A stretch of 64,000 bases of DNA from Palleronia caenipelagi (GCF_007004065.1 NZ_VFSV01000011.1:55735-119734), one strand, 5' to 3'; shown: positions 21,001 to 30,899, counted from the stretch's first letter. Notes: generated by a model from the letters alone, not told the origin. Made by a program: numbers and translations.

Positions 21001-22664
21001 GGCACAAGCTTGCCGAGATTTCGCGCTACGCAGGCTTTGCTGCCGTAGCGCTCATTGCGCTGATCGCGCTGATCGGTGCGATTGGCTGGGGCGGCTGGTG
21101 GTGGGTCGTGGCGCTGATCTTTCTGGCCCTGACGGCTGTGGGCATCCGCGACATGATCCAGACGCGCCACGCGATCCTGCGCAATTACCCGCTGCTGGCG
21201 CATTTCCGATTCTTCTTCGAGACGATCCGCCCGGAAATCCGCCAGTACCTGATCGAGAGCGATCACGACGAAGAGCCCTTCAGCCGCGAAGACCGCTCCA
21301 TCGTTTATCAGCGGGCCAAGAATGACGAGGGCGCGCGGCCTTTCGGCACGAAGAAAAAGGTCTATGAGGGCGGCTATTCTTGGATGACGCACTCTATCGT
21401 GCCGACCCATCTGGACCGCCACGATTTCCGCGTGCGCGTGGGCGGGCCGGACTGCAAAAAGCCCTATGACGCCTCGCTCTATAACATCTCCGCCATGTCT
21501 TTCGGGGCGCTCTCGGCCAATGCGGTCGAGGCGATGAACCGGGGCGCGGCGATCGGGGGCTTTGCCCATGACACGGGCGAGGGCGGGATCTCTAAATTCC
21601 ACCGCTTTGGCGGCGATCTGATCTTTGAGGTTGGCTCCGGCTATTTCGGGTGCCGGACCGAGGACGGGCGCTTCGATCCTGAGAAATTCGCCAAAACGGC
21701 GAGTGACGATCAGGTCAAGATGATCGAGATCAAGCTGAGCCAGGGTGCCAAGCCAGGCCATGGCGGGATGCTGCCCGCCGCCAAGATTTCGCCGGAGATC
21801 GCCGAGGCTCGCGGTGTGCCCATGGGGCAGGATTGCATCTCTCCCGCCAGCCATTCCGAGTTCTCCACACCGAAAGAGCTTTGCGAGTTTATCGGCAAGC
21901 TACGGGATCTGTCGGGCGGCAAGCCCGTGGGCTTCAAGCTCTGCATCGGTCACCGGCGTGAATTCATGTGCATCGTCAAGGCGATGATCGAGACGGATAT
22001 CTATCCCGACTTCATCGTGGTGGACGGCACCGAGGGTGGTACCGGCGCCGCCCCGATGGAATTCGCCAACCATGTGGGGATGCCGCTGACCGAGGGTCTG
22101 AGCTTCGTCCATAACGTGCTGAGGGGCGCCGATATCCGGCACCGCATCCGCATTGGCGCCAGTGGCAAGCTGATCCATGCCTACCACATCGCGCGTGCCT
22201 TCGCGCTGGGTGCCGATTGGTGCAACTCGGCGCGGGGCTTCATGTTCTCGGTGGGCTGCATTCAGGCGCAGGCCTGCCACACGAACCATTGCCCGACCGG
22301 CGTGACCACGCAGGATCCGTTGCGCCAAAAGGCATTGGTGGTGCCGGACAAGGCCCAGCGGGTGGCAAACTTCCACCGTAACACCCTGCGCGCGCTGGCT
22401 GAAATGACGGGGGCGGCGGGGCTCGACGATCCGCGCGACTTCCTGCCCTATCACTTCATGTCTCGCGAAGGCGACGGCGACATGATGGAGGCGTCGGACC
22501 TCTGGACCTATTTGCCAGTGGGCTTCCTCGTGCGCGATGTGGGCTATGACAACGAAGTGTACCGCCGCCGCTGGAACCGCGCCTCGGCTGATACGTTCAA
22601 ACCGCCGGAACCCATCGGGCGGAAGCTGACGAACCGCGATGTGAAATCGCTGGAAGCCTCCTGA
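20997..22664 (+). CDS. Membrane-anchored FMN-binding glutamate synthase-like protein
   Basis: A 555-residue protein with two N-terminal transmembrane helices (about residues 10-55, with WGGWWWVVALIFLAL) followed by the FMN-binding central domain of glutamate synthase large subunit (about 130-480). Motifs: YNISAMSFGALSANAVEAMN, HDTGEGGISKFH, KPGHGGMLPAAKI, VDGTEGGTGAAP, and the Cys cluster QACHTNHCPTG that in GltB binds 3Fe-4S. The glutaminase and FAD domains of true glutamate synthase are missing. The actual reaction of this widespread stand-alone family is unknown to me. A strong terminator follows at once. Adjacent to glk but no direct link seen. Confidence 0.88.
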   Translation: MRHKLAEISRYAGFAAVALIALIALIGAIGWGGWWWVVALIFLALTAVGIRDMIQTRHAILRNYPLLAHFRFFFETIRPEIRQYLIESDHDEEPFSREDRSIVYQRAKNDEGARPFGTKKKVYEGGYSWMTHSIVPTHLDRHDFRVRVGGPDCKKPYDASLYNISAMSFGALSANAVEAMNRGAAIGGFAHDTGEGGISKFHRFGGDLIFEVGSGYFGCRTEDGRFDPEKFAKTASDDQVKMIEIKLSQGAKPGHGGMLPAAKISPEIAEARGVPMGQDCISPASHSEFSTPKELCEFIGKLRDLSGGKPVGFKLCIGHRREFMCIVKAMIETDIYPDFIVVDGTEGGTGAAPMEFANHVGMPLTEGLSFVHNVLRGADIRHRIRIGASGKLIHAYHIARAFALGADWCNSARGFMFSVGCIQAQACHTNHCPTGVTTQDPLRQKALVVPDKAQRVANFHRNTLRALAEMTGAAGLDDPRDFLPYHFMSREGDGDMMEASDLWTYLPVGFLVRDVGYDNEVYRRRWNRASADTFKPPEPIGRKLTNRDVKSLEAS

Positions 22665-22665
22665 C

Positions 22666-22701
22666 AAGAAAGGCCGCTGCAGTCCCGCAGCGGCCTTTCT
22701 T
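22666..22701. terminator. Bidirectional intrinsic terminator between gltB-like gene and glk
   Basis: Perfect 15-bp stem (22666-22680 with 22687-22701) and a 6-base loop. The stem has A-rich 5' and T-rich 3' ends, so it works for both converging transcripts. It begins two bases after the plus-strand stop and ends nine bases before the glk stop. Confidence 0.92.
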
Positions 22702-22710
22702 CTGTTCCGG

Positions 22711-23655
22711 TCAGAGCGTCTCGGCGATCCGTCGGGCACAGCCTGTAAGAGCAGCGTAGTCATCCTCGACGACGCGGACTGCGAACTGTTCCATGAACTC
22801 CGTAAACCGGCCCTTCGCCCGGAACGCATCAACGAAGCCGTGGCTCTGCAGATAGGGGCGGAAGGCATTGGACATGCCGCCCACCAGATAGACCCCGCCA
22901 AATGGCAGGTGGGTCAGCGCCAGATCCCCCGCGACCCGGCCCAGCGCCGTGCAAAAGGCGCGGGCGGTTTTATCTGCCACCGGGTCGTCACCCTGTGCGA
23001 TGGCGGCCATGATCGCGCCGGAATCCAGAGCCGTGTCGGCGCCGCTGGCCCAGGCATAGACCCGTTCGAGACCGCGCCCCGAGAGCACGTCCTCAACACC
23101 GGGAAAGCCATGATGGCGGGCGACCCATTGCGACAGCGACAAGTCGTCTTCGCTCAGCGCAGGAAAGGAGGTGTGGCCGGTTTCACAAGGCGGCACATAG
23201 ACGCCGGTTTCCGTGCGAAAGACCGGAACCGAGTTGAACCCCGTGCCCACGCCGATGACCAGCACGGCACTGTGCTCCTGCGGACGCGGGCCGATGATCA
23301 CGTCGTGCAAACTGCTCTCCGGCAGACCAGCAACTGCGTGTCCCTGCGCCTGAAGGTCATTGAGCAATGCGGTGGTGTCGGCCCCGGTGCATGCGGCCAA
23401 CTGGTCCCGGTCGAAGCTCCAGCCCCGGTTGGTCAGCGTTCCATGCCCGTCCATCACCGGTCCCGCGATGGCGATGCAAGCGCCTTCGCAGGTCACATCC
23501 CGCTGGCTGAGATAGGATCGGTAGATCTCGTCAAGCCCGCTATGCTCGGCATTGCGAAATCGGGCGATGCTCGACGTATCGACGACGCCGTCCGAGGCGA
23601 GCGCAACCCGCGTATTGGTGCCACCCACATCGGAGACAAGGCTGAGTGCAGTCAT
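22711..23655 (-). CDS. glk: Glucokinase
   Basis: A 314-residue ATP-dependent glucokinase of the proteobacterial Glk type. SLVSDVGGTNTRVAL at residues 4-18 is the phosphate loop; the glucose site is in ALLNDLQAQGHA (Asn-Asp) and VIGVGTGFNSVPV; GETGHT-type sequence appears as PCETGHTSFPAL. Length is usual. It faces away from aglE across a shared 428-base region, and would phosphorylate glucose released by AglA. No ROK zinc motif is present, so it is not a ROK kinase. Confidence 0.93.
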   Translation of the reverse strand: MTALSLVSDVGGTNTRVALASDGVVDTSSIARFRNAEHSGLDEIYRSYLSQRDVTCEGACIAIAGPVMDGHGTLTNRGWSFDRDQLAACTGADTTALLNDLQAQGHAVAGLPESSLHDVIIGPRPQEHSAVLVIGVGTGFNSVPVFRTETGVYVPPCETGHTSFPALSEDDLSLSQWVARHHGFPGVEDVLSGRGLERVYAWASGADTALDSGAIMAAIAQGDDPVADKTARAFCTALGRVAGDLALTHLPFGGVYLVGGMSNAFRPYLQSHGFVDAFRAKGRFTEFMEQFAVRVVEDDYAALTGCARRIAETL

Positions 23656-24083
23656 CGGATATGCTCTCCCGAAAACGAACTGTTACCGCTCCCTTTGGAC
23701 CGAATGACGGTGAAGGAGCAAGAGGCCGCTCGTCCGACTGGTGCGCCCTAGCGGCTTTTTCGCATCTGAAGAGTCCATCCACCGCTGCGATCCCGCCGCG
23801 CGACATGCGATTGGGTTGATTCGCGAAATACTATTTGCAACCTTACGAAATCGGTTTCGGTGATTGATGATGATTTATCGTAAGGGGATCGTCGAAAAAA
23901 TTCACGGCACGCGGTCGTATTAAAAGGTGTGAATGCAGCGCGAACAGTCCATAAAAAAAGCCTGCTAATAATTTTGTATGATGGGCCTGCACTGCCGCTC
24001 AATCCAATAGGTTTCTGTTGCGGGGGCATATTGTTCTCGCTACCACAAACACGTCGAAAACCGACACGCAGGGAGAAAAAATA
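23656..24083. other. Divergent glk/aglE control region
   Basis: 428 bases without a gene, more AT-rich than its surroundings in the middle. It holds nested dyads at 23841-23885, a TATGAT at 23977-23982 that could be a -10 box for agl (no good -35 seen), and GGGAG at 24071-24075 for aglE. The glk half has no clear element beyond its ribosome-binding region. No regulator gene lies next to it, unlike the rhizobial agl operons that carry aglR. Confidence 0.7.
23841..23885. promoter_or_regulatory. Nested inverted repeats, candidate operator of the agl operon
   Basis: Outer arms CCTTACGA (23841-23848) and TCGTAAGG (23878-23885) are perfect 8-bp inverted repeats 29 bases apart. Inside the left part is CGAAATCGGTTTCG (23846-23859), a LacI-family-like dyad with CG-rich core. 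The arrangement suggests a repressor binding site with possible looping. Regulator identity (AglR-like LacI protein encoded elsewhere) is inference. Confidence 0.45.
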
Positions 24084-25445
24084 ATGCGATTTAAGACAGC
24101 ACTCGTGGCAGGCGCGGCCGTTTCGGCTTTGGCCTCCGGGATGGTACAGGCCCAAGACCTGAAATATCCGGTCGGCGAGGGCGATTTTAACTGGGACAGC
24201 TACCAAGCCTATGCGGACGCCCACGACTACTCGGGCGAGACAATCAGCATCACCGGTCCGTGGACGGGTGCCGACAACGAGCTGTTTTCGTCCGTAATCG
24301 CTTATTTCGAGGCCGCCACGGGCGCTACCGTGAACTACTCGGGTTCCGAGAGCTTCGAGAATGACATCGTCGTGTCGACCCAGGCCAACTCGGCCCCGAA
24401 TATCGCGGTCTTCCCGCAGCCCGGTTTGCTGGCCGATCTGGCCGCCCGGGGCAAGGTGACGCCACTCAGTGATGAGACCGCCGCCTGGATCACAGAGAAC
24501 TACGCTGCCGGCCAGAGCTGGGCCGATCTGGCGAGCTTTGCCGGTGAGGACGGTGAGACGAAACTCTATGCCTTCCCGTACAAGATCGACGTGAAGTCGC
24601 TGGTATGGTATTCGCCCGAGCAGTTCGAGGAAGCCGGATATGATGTGCCCGAGACCTATGAGGATCTGAAGGCCCTGACCGAGCAGATCGAAGCGGATGG
24701 CGGAACGCCTTGGTGCATCGGTCTGGGATCGGGGGCTGCGACCGGCTGGCCGGCGACCGACTGGATCGAAGACATCATGCTGCGCACGGTCGAGCCCGCC
24801 GTCTACGACGAGTGGACGACCCACGGCATCCCGTTCAACGACGAGCGTGTGGTGAATGCGATTAACGAATTTGGCTATTTCCTGCAGGACGGTCGCGTGA
24901 ATGCGGGTCGCGAAGCGGCTGCGAATACCGATTTCCGCGACTCGCCCGCGGGTCTCTTCTCGTTCCCGCCGGAATGCTATCTGCACAAGCAGGCGACTTT
25001 CATCCCGACCTTTTTCCCCGAAGGCACCGTAGTGGGTGAAGATGCGGATTTCTTCTACTTCCCCGCTCCGGCCGAAGGGGATCTGGGCAAGCCGGTCCTC
25101 GGCGGTGGCACCATGTTCGCGGTGACCGCGGACAGCGAAGCAACTCAGGGCTTTCTCCAGTTCCTGCAGACGCCTCTGGCCCACGAGATCTGGATGTCCC
25201 AGTCCGGGTTCCTCTCGCCTCTGAAGAGCGCCAATGCCGACGTGTTCCCCTCTGACAGCCAGCGGAACATGAACAACATTCTGACCAATGCGACGACCTT
25301 CCGGTTTGACGGCTCCGACCTGATGCCGGGCGAGATCGGCGCGGGAGCGTTCTGGAGCGAGATGGTGGCCTTCACCACCGGCTCGCAGGATGCGCAGACC
25401 ACGGCTGACAATGTCGAGGCCCGTTGGGCCGAGATGGGCAAGTGA
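24084..25445 (+). CDS. aglE: Alpha-glucoside ABC transporter substrate-binding protein AglE
   Basis: A 453-residue periplasmic binding protein of the carbohydrate family 1. Signal peptide MRFKTALVAGAAVSALASGM with cleavage after VQA. Mature part has the family core (ISITGPWTGADNELFSSVIA, YAFPYKIDVKSLVWYSPEQF, GTPWCIGLGSG). Two cysteines (PWCIGLG and FPPECYL) match AglE/alpha-glucoside binders. The start at 24084 is preceded by GGGAGAAAAA. Downstream genes aglF, aglG, aglA and aglK fix the role as uptake of sucrose, maltose, trehalose or similar disaccharides. Confidence 0.92.
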   Translation: MRFKTALVAGAAVSALASGMVQAQDLKYPVGEGDFNWDSYQAYADAHDYSGETISITGPWTGADNELFSSVIAYFEAATGATVNYSGSESFENDIVVSTQANSAPNIAVFPQPGLLADLAARGKVTPLSDETAAWITENYAAGQSWADLASFAGEDGETKLYAFPYKIDVKSLVWYSPEQFEEAGYDVPETYEDLKALTEQIEADGGTPWCIGLGSGAATGWPATDWIEDIMLRTVEPAVYDEWTTHGIPFNDERVVNAINEFGYFLQDGRVNAGREAAANTDFRDSPAGLFSFPPECYLHKQATFIPTFFPEGTVVGEDADFFYFPAPAEGDLGKPVLGGGTMFAVTADSEATQGFLQFLQTPLAHEIWMSQSGFLSPLKSANADVFPSDSQRNMNNILTNATTFRFDGSDLMPGEIGAGAFWSEMVAFTTGSQDAQTTADNVEARWAEMGK

Positions 25446-25453
25446 CGTGATTG

Positions 25454-25482
25454 AGAGGGGCGGGTCTGCCGCCCCTCTTTAT
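25454..25482 (+). terminator. Terminator/attenuator hairpin between aglE and aglF
   Basis: Perfect 10-bp GC stem (25454-25463 with 25469-25478), 5-base loop and a TTTAT tail, eight bases after the aglE stop. The other agl genes continue after 252 bases in the same direction, so it probably gives partial termination and excess binding protein. Confidence 0.8.
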
Positions 25483-25697
25483 CCAGTGAATTTTCCGACA
25501 GATCGAGCAGAAGCGCCTGCCACCTGGCTTCCCGGGAGGCTTGGCTCCGTGCATTCTGTGGGACACGGGGGCGGCACCGTAAGGAGCGCCCGGTGGAACG
25601 TGGCGGTTGAGTGATCGAATTGATCTGCCATGATTGACGTACAGGTTGTGGCGCGACGCGCGGACTCAGCCGAGAAAACTGCGAGGGAGGGCAGGTC

Positions 25698-26678
25698 ATG
25701 CCAGTGATCCTACAGGGCCTCCTCACCATCCTGATCGGGGTGGGAGGCTGCATAGGGTACTTTTTCTTGTCGAACATGGTGTTGGACAAGGTCATTTTTC
25801 CCGCTAGAGGCGAGAATGCCGGGCGCAACATCAACCGCGCCAATGCCGTTCGCCCATGGCTGTTCCTGTTTCCGGCGTTGTTCTTGCTGAGCCTGTATCT
25901 GGTCTATCCGGTGATCGGGTCCTTCCTGCGCTCCCTTTACGGGCGCAACCCGGACGAGTTTGTGGGTCTTGGCAATTATATCAGCCTGTTCGGCTCCGAC
26001 GACTTCCAGCAAGCGTTCTTTAACAACATCCTCTGGGCGATTTTCGTCCCTGCTGCCTCGACCTTCATGGGGCTGTTGGTGGCGCAACTCACGGACAAGC
26101 TCAGCTGGGGTAATTTCGCCAAGTCGATGATCTTCATGCCCATGGCGATCAGCTTTGTGGGCGCGTCGCTGATCTGGAAATTTGTCTATGCCAATGACGC
26201 GGATATCGGCCTGATCAACGCGGTTCGGGCGGCCATGGGCTTTGGTGACCCGGTGGATGTGGTGCAGATCCCGTTCTGGAACAATTTCTTCCTGATGGTG
26301 ATCCTGATCTGGATCCAGACGGGCTTTGCGATGGTGATCCTGTCCGCCGCCCTGCGCGGCATTCCCGAGGAAACCATCGAGGCCGCCATTCTGGACGGCG
26401 CGAACCCGTGGCAGCTGTTCTTCAAGATCAAGGTGCCGCAGATCATGCCGACCATTATCGTGGTCTGGACCACGATCACCATCACTGTGCTCAAGGTGTT
26501 CGACATCGTCTACACCATGACCGGGGGCAATTTTGGGACGGAGATCCTGCCCTCTTACATGATGGATTTCATGTTCCGCGACGATGGCCGGGCAACGGCG
26601 ATTGCGCTGGTGATTATGATCGTCGTGTTCCCCGTGATGTACTCGAACATCCGCCAGGCGCGGAAGGAGATGCGGTAA
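25698..26678 (+). CDS. aglF: Alpha-glucoside ABC transporter permease AglF
   Basis: A 326-residue MalF-type inner-membrane permease. An extra N-terminal helix (VILQGLLTILIGVGGCIGYFF) precedes the core, as in rhizobial AglF. The coupling-helix EAA motif reads EETIEAAILDGANPWQLFFKIKVP around residues 222-245. GGAGGGCAG lies seven bases before the ATG. The 252 bases between aglE and aglF contain the hairpin and no recognisable gene. Confidence 0.92.
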   Translation: MPVILQGLLTILIGVGGCIGYFFLSNMVLDKVIFPARGENAGRNINRANAVRPWLFLFPALFLLSLYLVYPVIGSFLRSLYGRNPDEFVGLGNYISLFGSDDFQQAFFNNILWAIFVPAASTFMGLLVAQLTDKLSWGNFAKSMIFMPMAISFVGASLIWKFVYANDADIGLINAVRAAMGFGDPVDVVQIPFWNNFFLMVILIWIQTGFAMVILSAALRGIPEETIEAAILDGANPWQLFFKIKVPQIMPTIIVVWTTITITVLKVFDIVYTMTGGNFGTEILPSYMMDFMFRDDGRATAIALVIMIVVFPVMYSNIRQARKEMR

Positions 26679-26679
26679 G

Positions 26680-27831
26680 ATGGATAACATTGCCGGACAA
26701 AAATCCTCGCTGACATGGGCGACCCATATCTCGGTGTTCATCCTGGTGATGCTGTGGCTCATCCCGACGGTCGGCCTGCTGGTCTCATCCTTCCGGGACC
26801 GCGACCAGATCTCGGCCTCGGGCTGGTGGGAAGCGCCGTTTGCCGTGGAACTCACCGCCCGTGGTCGGGCCGCGACCGAAGCCACGCCGGACGGTGATCT
26901 CTACGTGGTTACGGGCAACATCTTCGACGACGAAGAAGCGCAGAGCTATTTTCCGAAGGGCTCCGATGATGTCGTCGCCTTCGGGACATCGGGCCGGAAC
27001 CCGACCGAGCACCCCGCGGGGCAGACCGCTGATCTGGGCGACGGTCAATCGCTGGTCGTGAATGCTGATGGGTCTTATGAGTTCCGTACGCCCGAAAAGC
27101 CGGGCAGCCGGGGGCAACGGATATATTTCGCTGCTGAATCGCCGCCGAAATTTACGCTCGCCAACTACAATCAGGTGCTGAATTCGGACGGGATGGGCCG
27201 CGCCTTCCTCAACACTTTTACGGTGACGATTCCCTCGACCATCATCCCGATCCTCATTGCGGCCTTTGCCGCCTACGCGCTGGCCTGGATGGATTTCCCC
27301 GGACGCGGCCTGTTGATCGCGCTGGTGGTGGGGCTGCTGGTAGTGCCGCTGCAGCTCGCGCTGGTGCCCATGCTGGGTCTGCATAACCGGATTGGGATCG
27401 GTCAGAGTTTCATGGGGATCTGGATGGCGCATACGGCCTTCGGGATGCCCCTCGCGGTATATCTGCTGCGAAACTACATGGCCGGTCTGCCGCGCGACAT
27501 CATCGAGAGCGCCAAGGTCGACGGGGCTACGGATTTCGAGCTGTTCCTGAAGATCATCCTGCCGCTGTCACTCCCTGCGCTGGCGGCCTTCTCGATCTTT
27601 CAATTCCTCTGGACGTGGAACGATCTCCTCGTGGCCAAGGTGTTCCTGCCCTCCGACGACGCCTCGAAGGTCATGACGGTGAAGATCGCCGATGACCTGC
27701 TTGGGTCGCGCGGCGGGGATTGGGGTATCCTTGCCACGGCGGCCTTTGTCTCCATCGCAGTGCCGCTCGTCGTCTTCTTCTCCATGCAGCGCTTCCTTGT
27801 GCGCGGACTTCTTGCAGGATCTGTTAAATAA
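26680..27831 (+). CDS. aglG: Alpha-glucoside ABC transporter permease AglG
   Basis: A 383-residue MalG-type permease with the EAA loop DIIESAKVDGATDFELFLKIILP near residue 275. Between the first helix (about 12-35) and the rest is an insert of about 110 hydrophilic residues, much of it acidic and glycine-rich, predicted periplasmic; ordinary MalG-type permeases of about 280 residues have only a short loop here. It starts one base after aglF and its stop overlaps the aglA start by one base (TAATG). Confidence 0.92.
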   Translation: MDNIAGQKSSLTWATHISVFILVMLWLIPTVGLLVSSFRDRDQISASGWWEAPFAVELTARGRAATEATPDGDLYVVTGNIFDDEEAQSYFPKGSDDVVAFGTSGRNPTEHPAGQTADLGDGQSLVVNADGSYEFRTPEKPGSRGQRIYFAAESPPKFTLANYNQVLNSDGMGRAFLNTFTVTIPSTIIPILIAAFAAYALAWMDFPGRGLLIALVVGLLVVPLQLALVPMLGLHNRIGIGQSFMGIWMAHTAFGMPLAVYLLRNYMAGLPRDIIESAKVDGATDFELFLKIILPLSLPALAAFSIFQFLWTWNDLLVAKVFLPSDDASKVMTVKIADDLLGSRGGDWGILATAAFVSIAVPLVVFFSMQRFLVRGLLAGSVK

Positions 27832-29492
27832 TGAGCTATCTTTCTGAAATGGCCGGGACCGGCATTCACAATGACATCGTGCCCGACCCCGATTGGTGGC
27901 GGGGTGCGGTGATCTACCAGATCTACCCGCGCTCCTATCAGGACGGGAATGGGGACGGCATTGGTGATCTGCCGGGCATCATCTCGCGGCTGGATCACGT
28001 GGCGCGGCTGGGGGCGGATGCGATCTGGATTTCGCCGTTCTTCCGCTCCCCCATGCTCGATTTTGGCTACGATGTGAGCAACTACCGCGATGTGGATCCC
28101 ATGTTCGGCACATTGGCGGATTTCGATGCGCTGATCGAGCGGGCCCACGGTCTGGGTTTGCGGGTGCTGATCGATCTGGTGCTCAGTCACACCTCCTCCG
28201 AACACCCGTGGTTTCAGGAAAGCCGGTCGAGCCGCGATAACAAGCGCGCCGACTGGTATGTCTGGGCCGATCCCAAGCCCGATGGTACGCCGCCCAACAA
28301 CTGGCTGTCGATCTTTGGCGGCTCGGCCTGGCAATGGGACGGGACGCGGATGCAGTATTATCTGCACAACTTCCTCGCTGAGCAGCCCGATCTGAACTTC
28401 CACAACCCCGACGTGCAGCAGGAGCTGCTGGATGTGGCGCGGTTCTGGCTGGACCGGGGTGTGGACGGCTTCCGCCTCGATACAGTGAACTTCTACGTTC
28501 ATGACGCGCAGCTTAGGGATAACCCGCCGCTACCCACCGAAGAGCGCAACGCCAATACGGCGCCTGCGGTCAACCCGTACAATTTTCAGGACCATCTCTA
28601 CGACAAGACCCAGCCCGAAAATCTGGACTTTCTGCGGCGGCTGCGGGCGGTGATGGACGAGTATCCGGCCATCACGTCTGTGGGCGAGATTGGCGAAGGC
28701 CAGCGGGGCATGGAAACCCAGCGCGACTACACAGCGGGCGATGACCTGCTGCATATGGCCTATGATTTCGAGTTCCTCGCGGTCTCGGAGCTGAAGGGAA
28801 CCCATGTGGCGGACGTGCTGGAGCGGTTTGACCGCATCGTCACCGAAGGCTGGGCCTGCTGGGCGTTCTCCAATCACGACGTTGCCCGCCACGTGACGCG
28901 GATGGGCCTCAGCGCAGATGCGGCCAAGCTTTGTGCCGCCTTCCTGATGAGCATGAAGGGCACCGTCTGCCTTTATCAGGGCGAGGAGCTTGGCTTCGAG
29001 GAGGCCTATGTGCCCTATGAGGACCTTCAGGACCCCTATGGCAAAGCGTTCTGGCCCAAATACAAGGGCCGCGATGGGTGCCGCACGCCCATGGCCTGGA
29101 GCAGTGACGCCCATGGCGGCTTCACCGACGGCAAACCGTGGCTGCCGGTCTCAGTGAACCACATGGAACATTCGGTCCACGCGCAGGATCAGGATCCTGA
29201 GTCGGTGCTCAATTTCTACCGCACCTTTATCGCCTTCCGCAAAACCCGACCGGAGCTGGCCAAGGGCGATCTGGAAGTTGTTGAGGCTGGCGAAACCCAC
29301 ATCGCCTTCCTGCGCAAGACGGCGGATGGGCAGGTTTTCTGCGCCTTCAATCTCAGCGACACGCCCTGCACGATCCCGTTGCCCGGACCCGGGTGGCAGA
29401 TCTGCGAAGAGTCCCCCTTTCCGGTCGAGGCGGCCGGGCAGGAGATCACCCTGTTGCCCTGGCAGGCCGCCTTTGCGGTCGCCAATGATTAA
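27831..29492 (+). CDS. aglA: Alpha-glucosidase AglA (GH13)
   Basis: A 553-residue cytoplasmic GH13 enzyme hydrolysing imported alpha-glucosides to glucose. Motifs: [20 protein letters not shown] near residue 25, [14 protein letters not shown], nucleophile Asp in [11 protein letters not shown] (about 217), acid Glu in SVGEIGE (about 286) and Asp in FSNHDVARH (about 350). No signal peptide, so intracellular. Encoded between permease and ATPase genes as in the rhizobial agl operon. Sucrose versus maltose preference cannot be told. Confidence 0.93.
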   Translation: MSYLSEMAGTGIHNDIVPDPDWWRGAVIYQIYPRSYQDGNGDGIGDLPGIISRLDHVARLGADAIWISPFFRSPMLDFGYDVSNYRDVDPMFGTLADFDALIERAHGLGLRVLIDLVLSHTSSEHPWFQESRSSRDNKRADWYVWADPKPDGTPPNNWLSIFGGSAWQWDGTRMQYYLHNFLAEQPDLNFHNPDVQQELLDVARFWLDRGVDGFRLDTVNFYVHDAQLRDNPPLPTEERNANTAPAVNPYNFQDHLYDKTQPENLDFLRRLRAVMDEYPAITSVGEIGEGQRGMETQRDYTAGDDLLHMAYDFEFLAVSELKGTHVADVLERFDRIVTEGWACWAFSNHDVARHVTRMGLSADAAKLCAAFLMSMKGTVCLYQGEELGFEEAYVPYEDLQDPYGKAFWPKYKGRDGCRTPMAWSSDAHGGFTDGKPWLPVSVNHMEHSVHAQDQDPESVLNFYRTFIAFRKTRPELAKGDLEVVEAGETHIAFLRKTADGQVFCAFNLSDTPCTIPLPGPGWQICEESPFPVEAAGQEITLLPWQAAFAVAND

Positions 29493-29506
29493 TCTGGAGG
29501 CCCGTC

Positions 29507-30601
29507 ATGGCTAGTTTAAAACTCACCGACGTCGAAAAAGCCTATGGTCCCGTCAAAGTTCTCGAAGACATCAATCTGGACATCGAAACTGGCGAGCTGA
29601 TTGTCTTCGTGGGTCCGTCTGGCTGCGGCAAGTCCACGCTTTTGCGGATGATCGCGGGGCTGGAAAAGATCACCGGCGGGACGCTGGAGATTGATGGCGC
29701 CAAGGTCAATGACGTGCCGCCCTCCCAGCGCGGCATCGCCATGGTGTTCCAGTCCTATGCGCTCTATCCGCATATGACAGTGGCCGAGAATATGGCCTTC
29801 GCGCTGAAGATCGCCAAGAAGTCCAAGGACGAGATCGAAGCTGCGGTGAAAAACGCCGCGCGCATCCTCCAGCTTGAACCTTATCTCGACCGTCTGCCCA
29901 AGGCGCTGTCGGGCGGTCAGCGCCAACGGGTTGCCATTGGTCGGGCGATCGTGCGCGATCCGAAGGTCTATCTCTTCGACGAGCCGCTTTCGAACCTCGA
30001 CGCCGCGCTGCGCGTTGCCACCCGGATCGAGATCGCCCAGCTCAAGGAAGCCATGCCAGACTCGACGATGATCTATGTGACGCACGATCAGGTCGAGGCG
30101 ATGACGCTCGCCAGCCGCATCGTGGTGCTCGCCGGCGGTGGTATCAGCCAGGTTGGCTCGCCGCTGGAACTCTATGAGCGCCCCGAGAACGAGTTTGTCG
30201 CCCAGTTCATAGGCTCGCCCTCGATGAACCTGATGGAGGGAACCGTCACCGAGACCGGGGAGCGCACGGTAGTGGATCTGGACGGGCAGGGGATTGCGGT
30301 GTCTCACTACCCCAGCCTGCCCGAGGACATGGGCGCTCGGGTCCGCGTCGGCGTTCGGCCCGAGGATTTTGTCGAGGCCGGGGGTGAGGATTTCATCTTC
30401 TCGGGCAAGGTGAACATCACCGAGGCGTTGGGAGAGGTGACGCTGCTGTATTTCGAGACCGATGCCGGTGCAGTAGATGAAACCGTGATCGCCAAGCTCC
30501 CCGGCACCCATCGCGACCGTCGCGGCCAGACCGTGACCCTCGGGGCGGACCCGTCGAAGGTTCATGTCTTCAAAGACGGCAAATCGCTCCTTTATCGCTG
30601 A
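29507..30601 (+). CDS. aglK: Alpha-glucoside ABC transporter ATP-binding protein AglK
   Basis: A 364-residue MalK/UgpC-type ATPase. Walker A is GPSGCGKST (about 38-46), Q-loop in [11 protein letters not shown], signature [14 protein letters not shown], Walker [14 protein letters not shown]-loop YVTHDQ. The C-terminal 120 residues are the TOBE/regulatory domain (GVRPEDF). It energises AglFG and closes the operon; GGAGG lies before the ATG, 14 bases after aglA. Confidence 0.94.
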   Translation: MASLKLTDVEKAYGPVKVLEDINLDIETGELIVFVGPSGCGKSTLLRMIAGLEKITGGTLEIDGAKVNDVPPSQRGIAMVFQSYALYPHMTVAENMAFALKIAKKSKDEIEAAVKNAARILQLEPYLDRLPKALSGGQRQRVAIGRAIVRDPKVYLFDEPLSNLDAALRVATRIEIAQLKEAMPDSTMIYVTHDQVEAMTLASRIVVLAGGGISQVGSPLELYERPENEFVAQFIGSPSMNLMEGTVTETGERTVVDLDGQGIAVSHYPSLPEDMGARVRVGVRPEDFVEAGGEDFIFSGKVNITEALGEVTLLYFETDAGAVDETVIAKLPGTHRDRRGQTVTLGADPSKVHVFKDGKSLLYR

Positions 30602-30899
30602 AGATATGCAAACCGCAGATGAGGCAGCGCAATGAAAAGGCGCTGCCCCATTTGCCTGGAGCGAGACCTCTTTCCAATACCAAGAAAACGCGGACCGCAC
30701 ATTGTCTATCGCCCGAAAGAATGGGGTCGGCGTGATCGTGGCGCAAGACATGAAGGACTGGGATCCTTGGTATGAACTGATCCCGGCCAAGCAAAATAAT
30801 CCTTACCCCGGGCACGCGAATGGGTCATCGCAATTTGTTTCCCAGACGAAGCCTAAAACGAAATCATCAAATGGCAAAAGTGATCGTCCGTTTCAGGAG
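30602..30899. other. Gene-free convergent region between aglK and sitD
   Basis: 298 bases. An imperfect 15-bp stem (30616-30630 with 30640-30654, one wobble and one mismatch, 9-base loop) probably ends the agl transcript, although no T-run follows. A 68-codon frame at 30702-30908 overlaps the sitD stop, has no recognisable domain and lacks a good ribosome-binding site; I do not call it a gene. Confidence 0.6.

Noticed and set aside
23748..25184. 478-codon minus-strand frame opposite aglE
   Set aside because: No domain signs; mirror of the aglE coding pattern.
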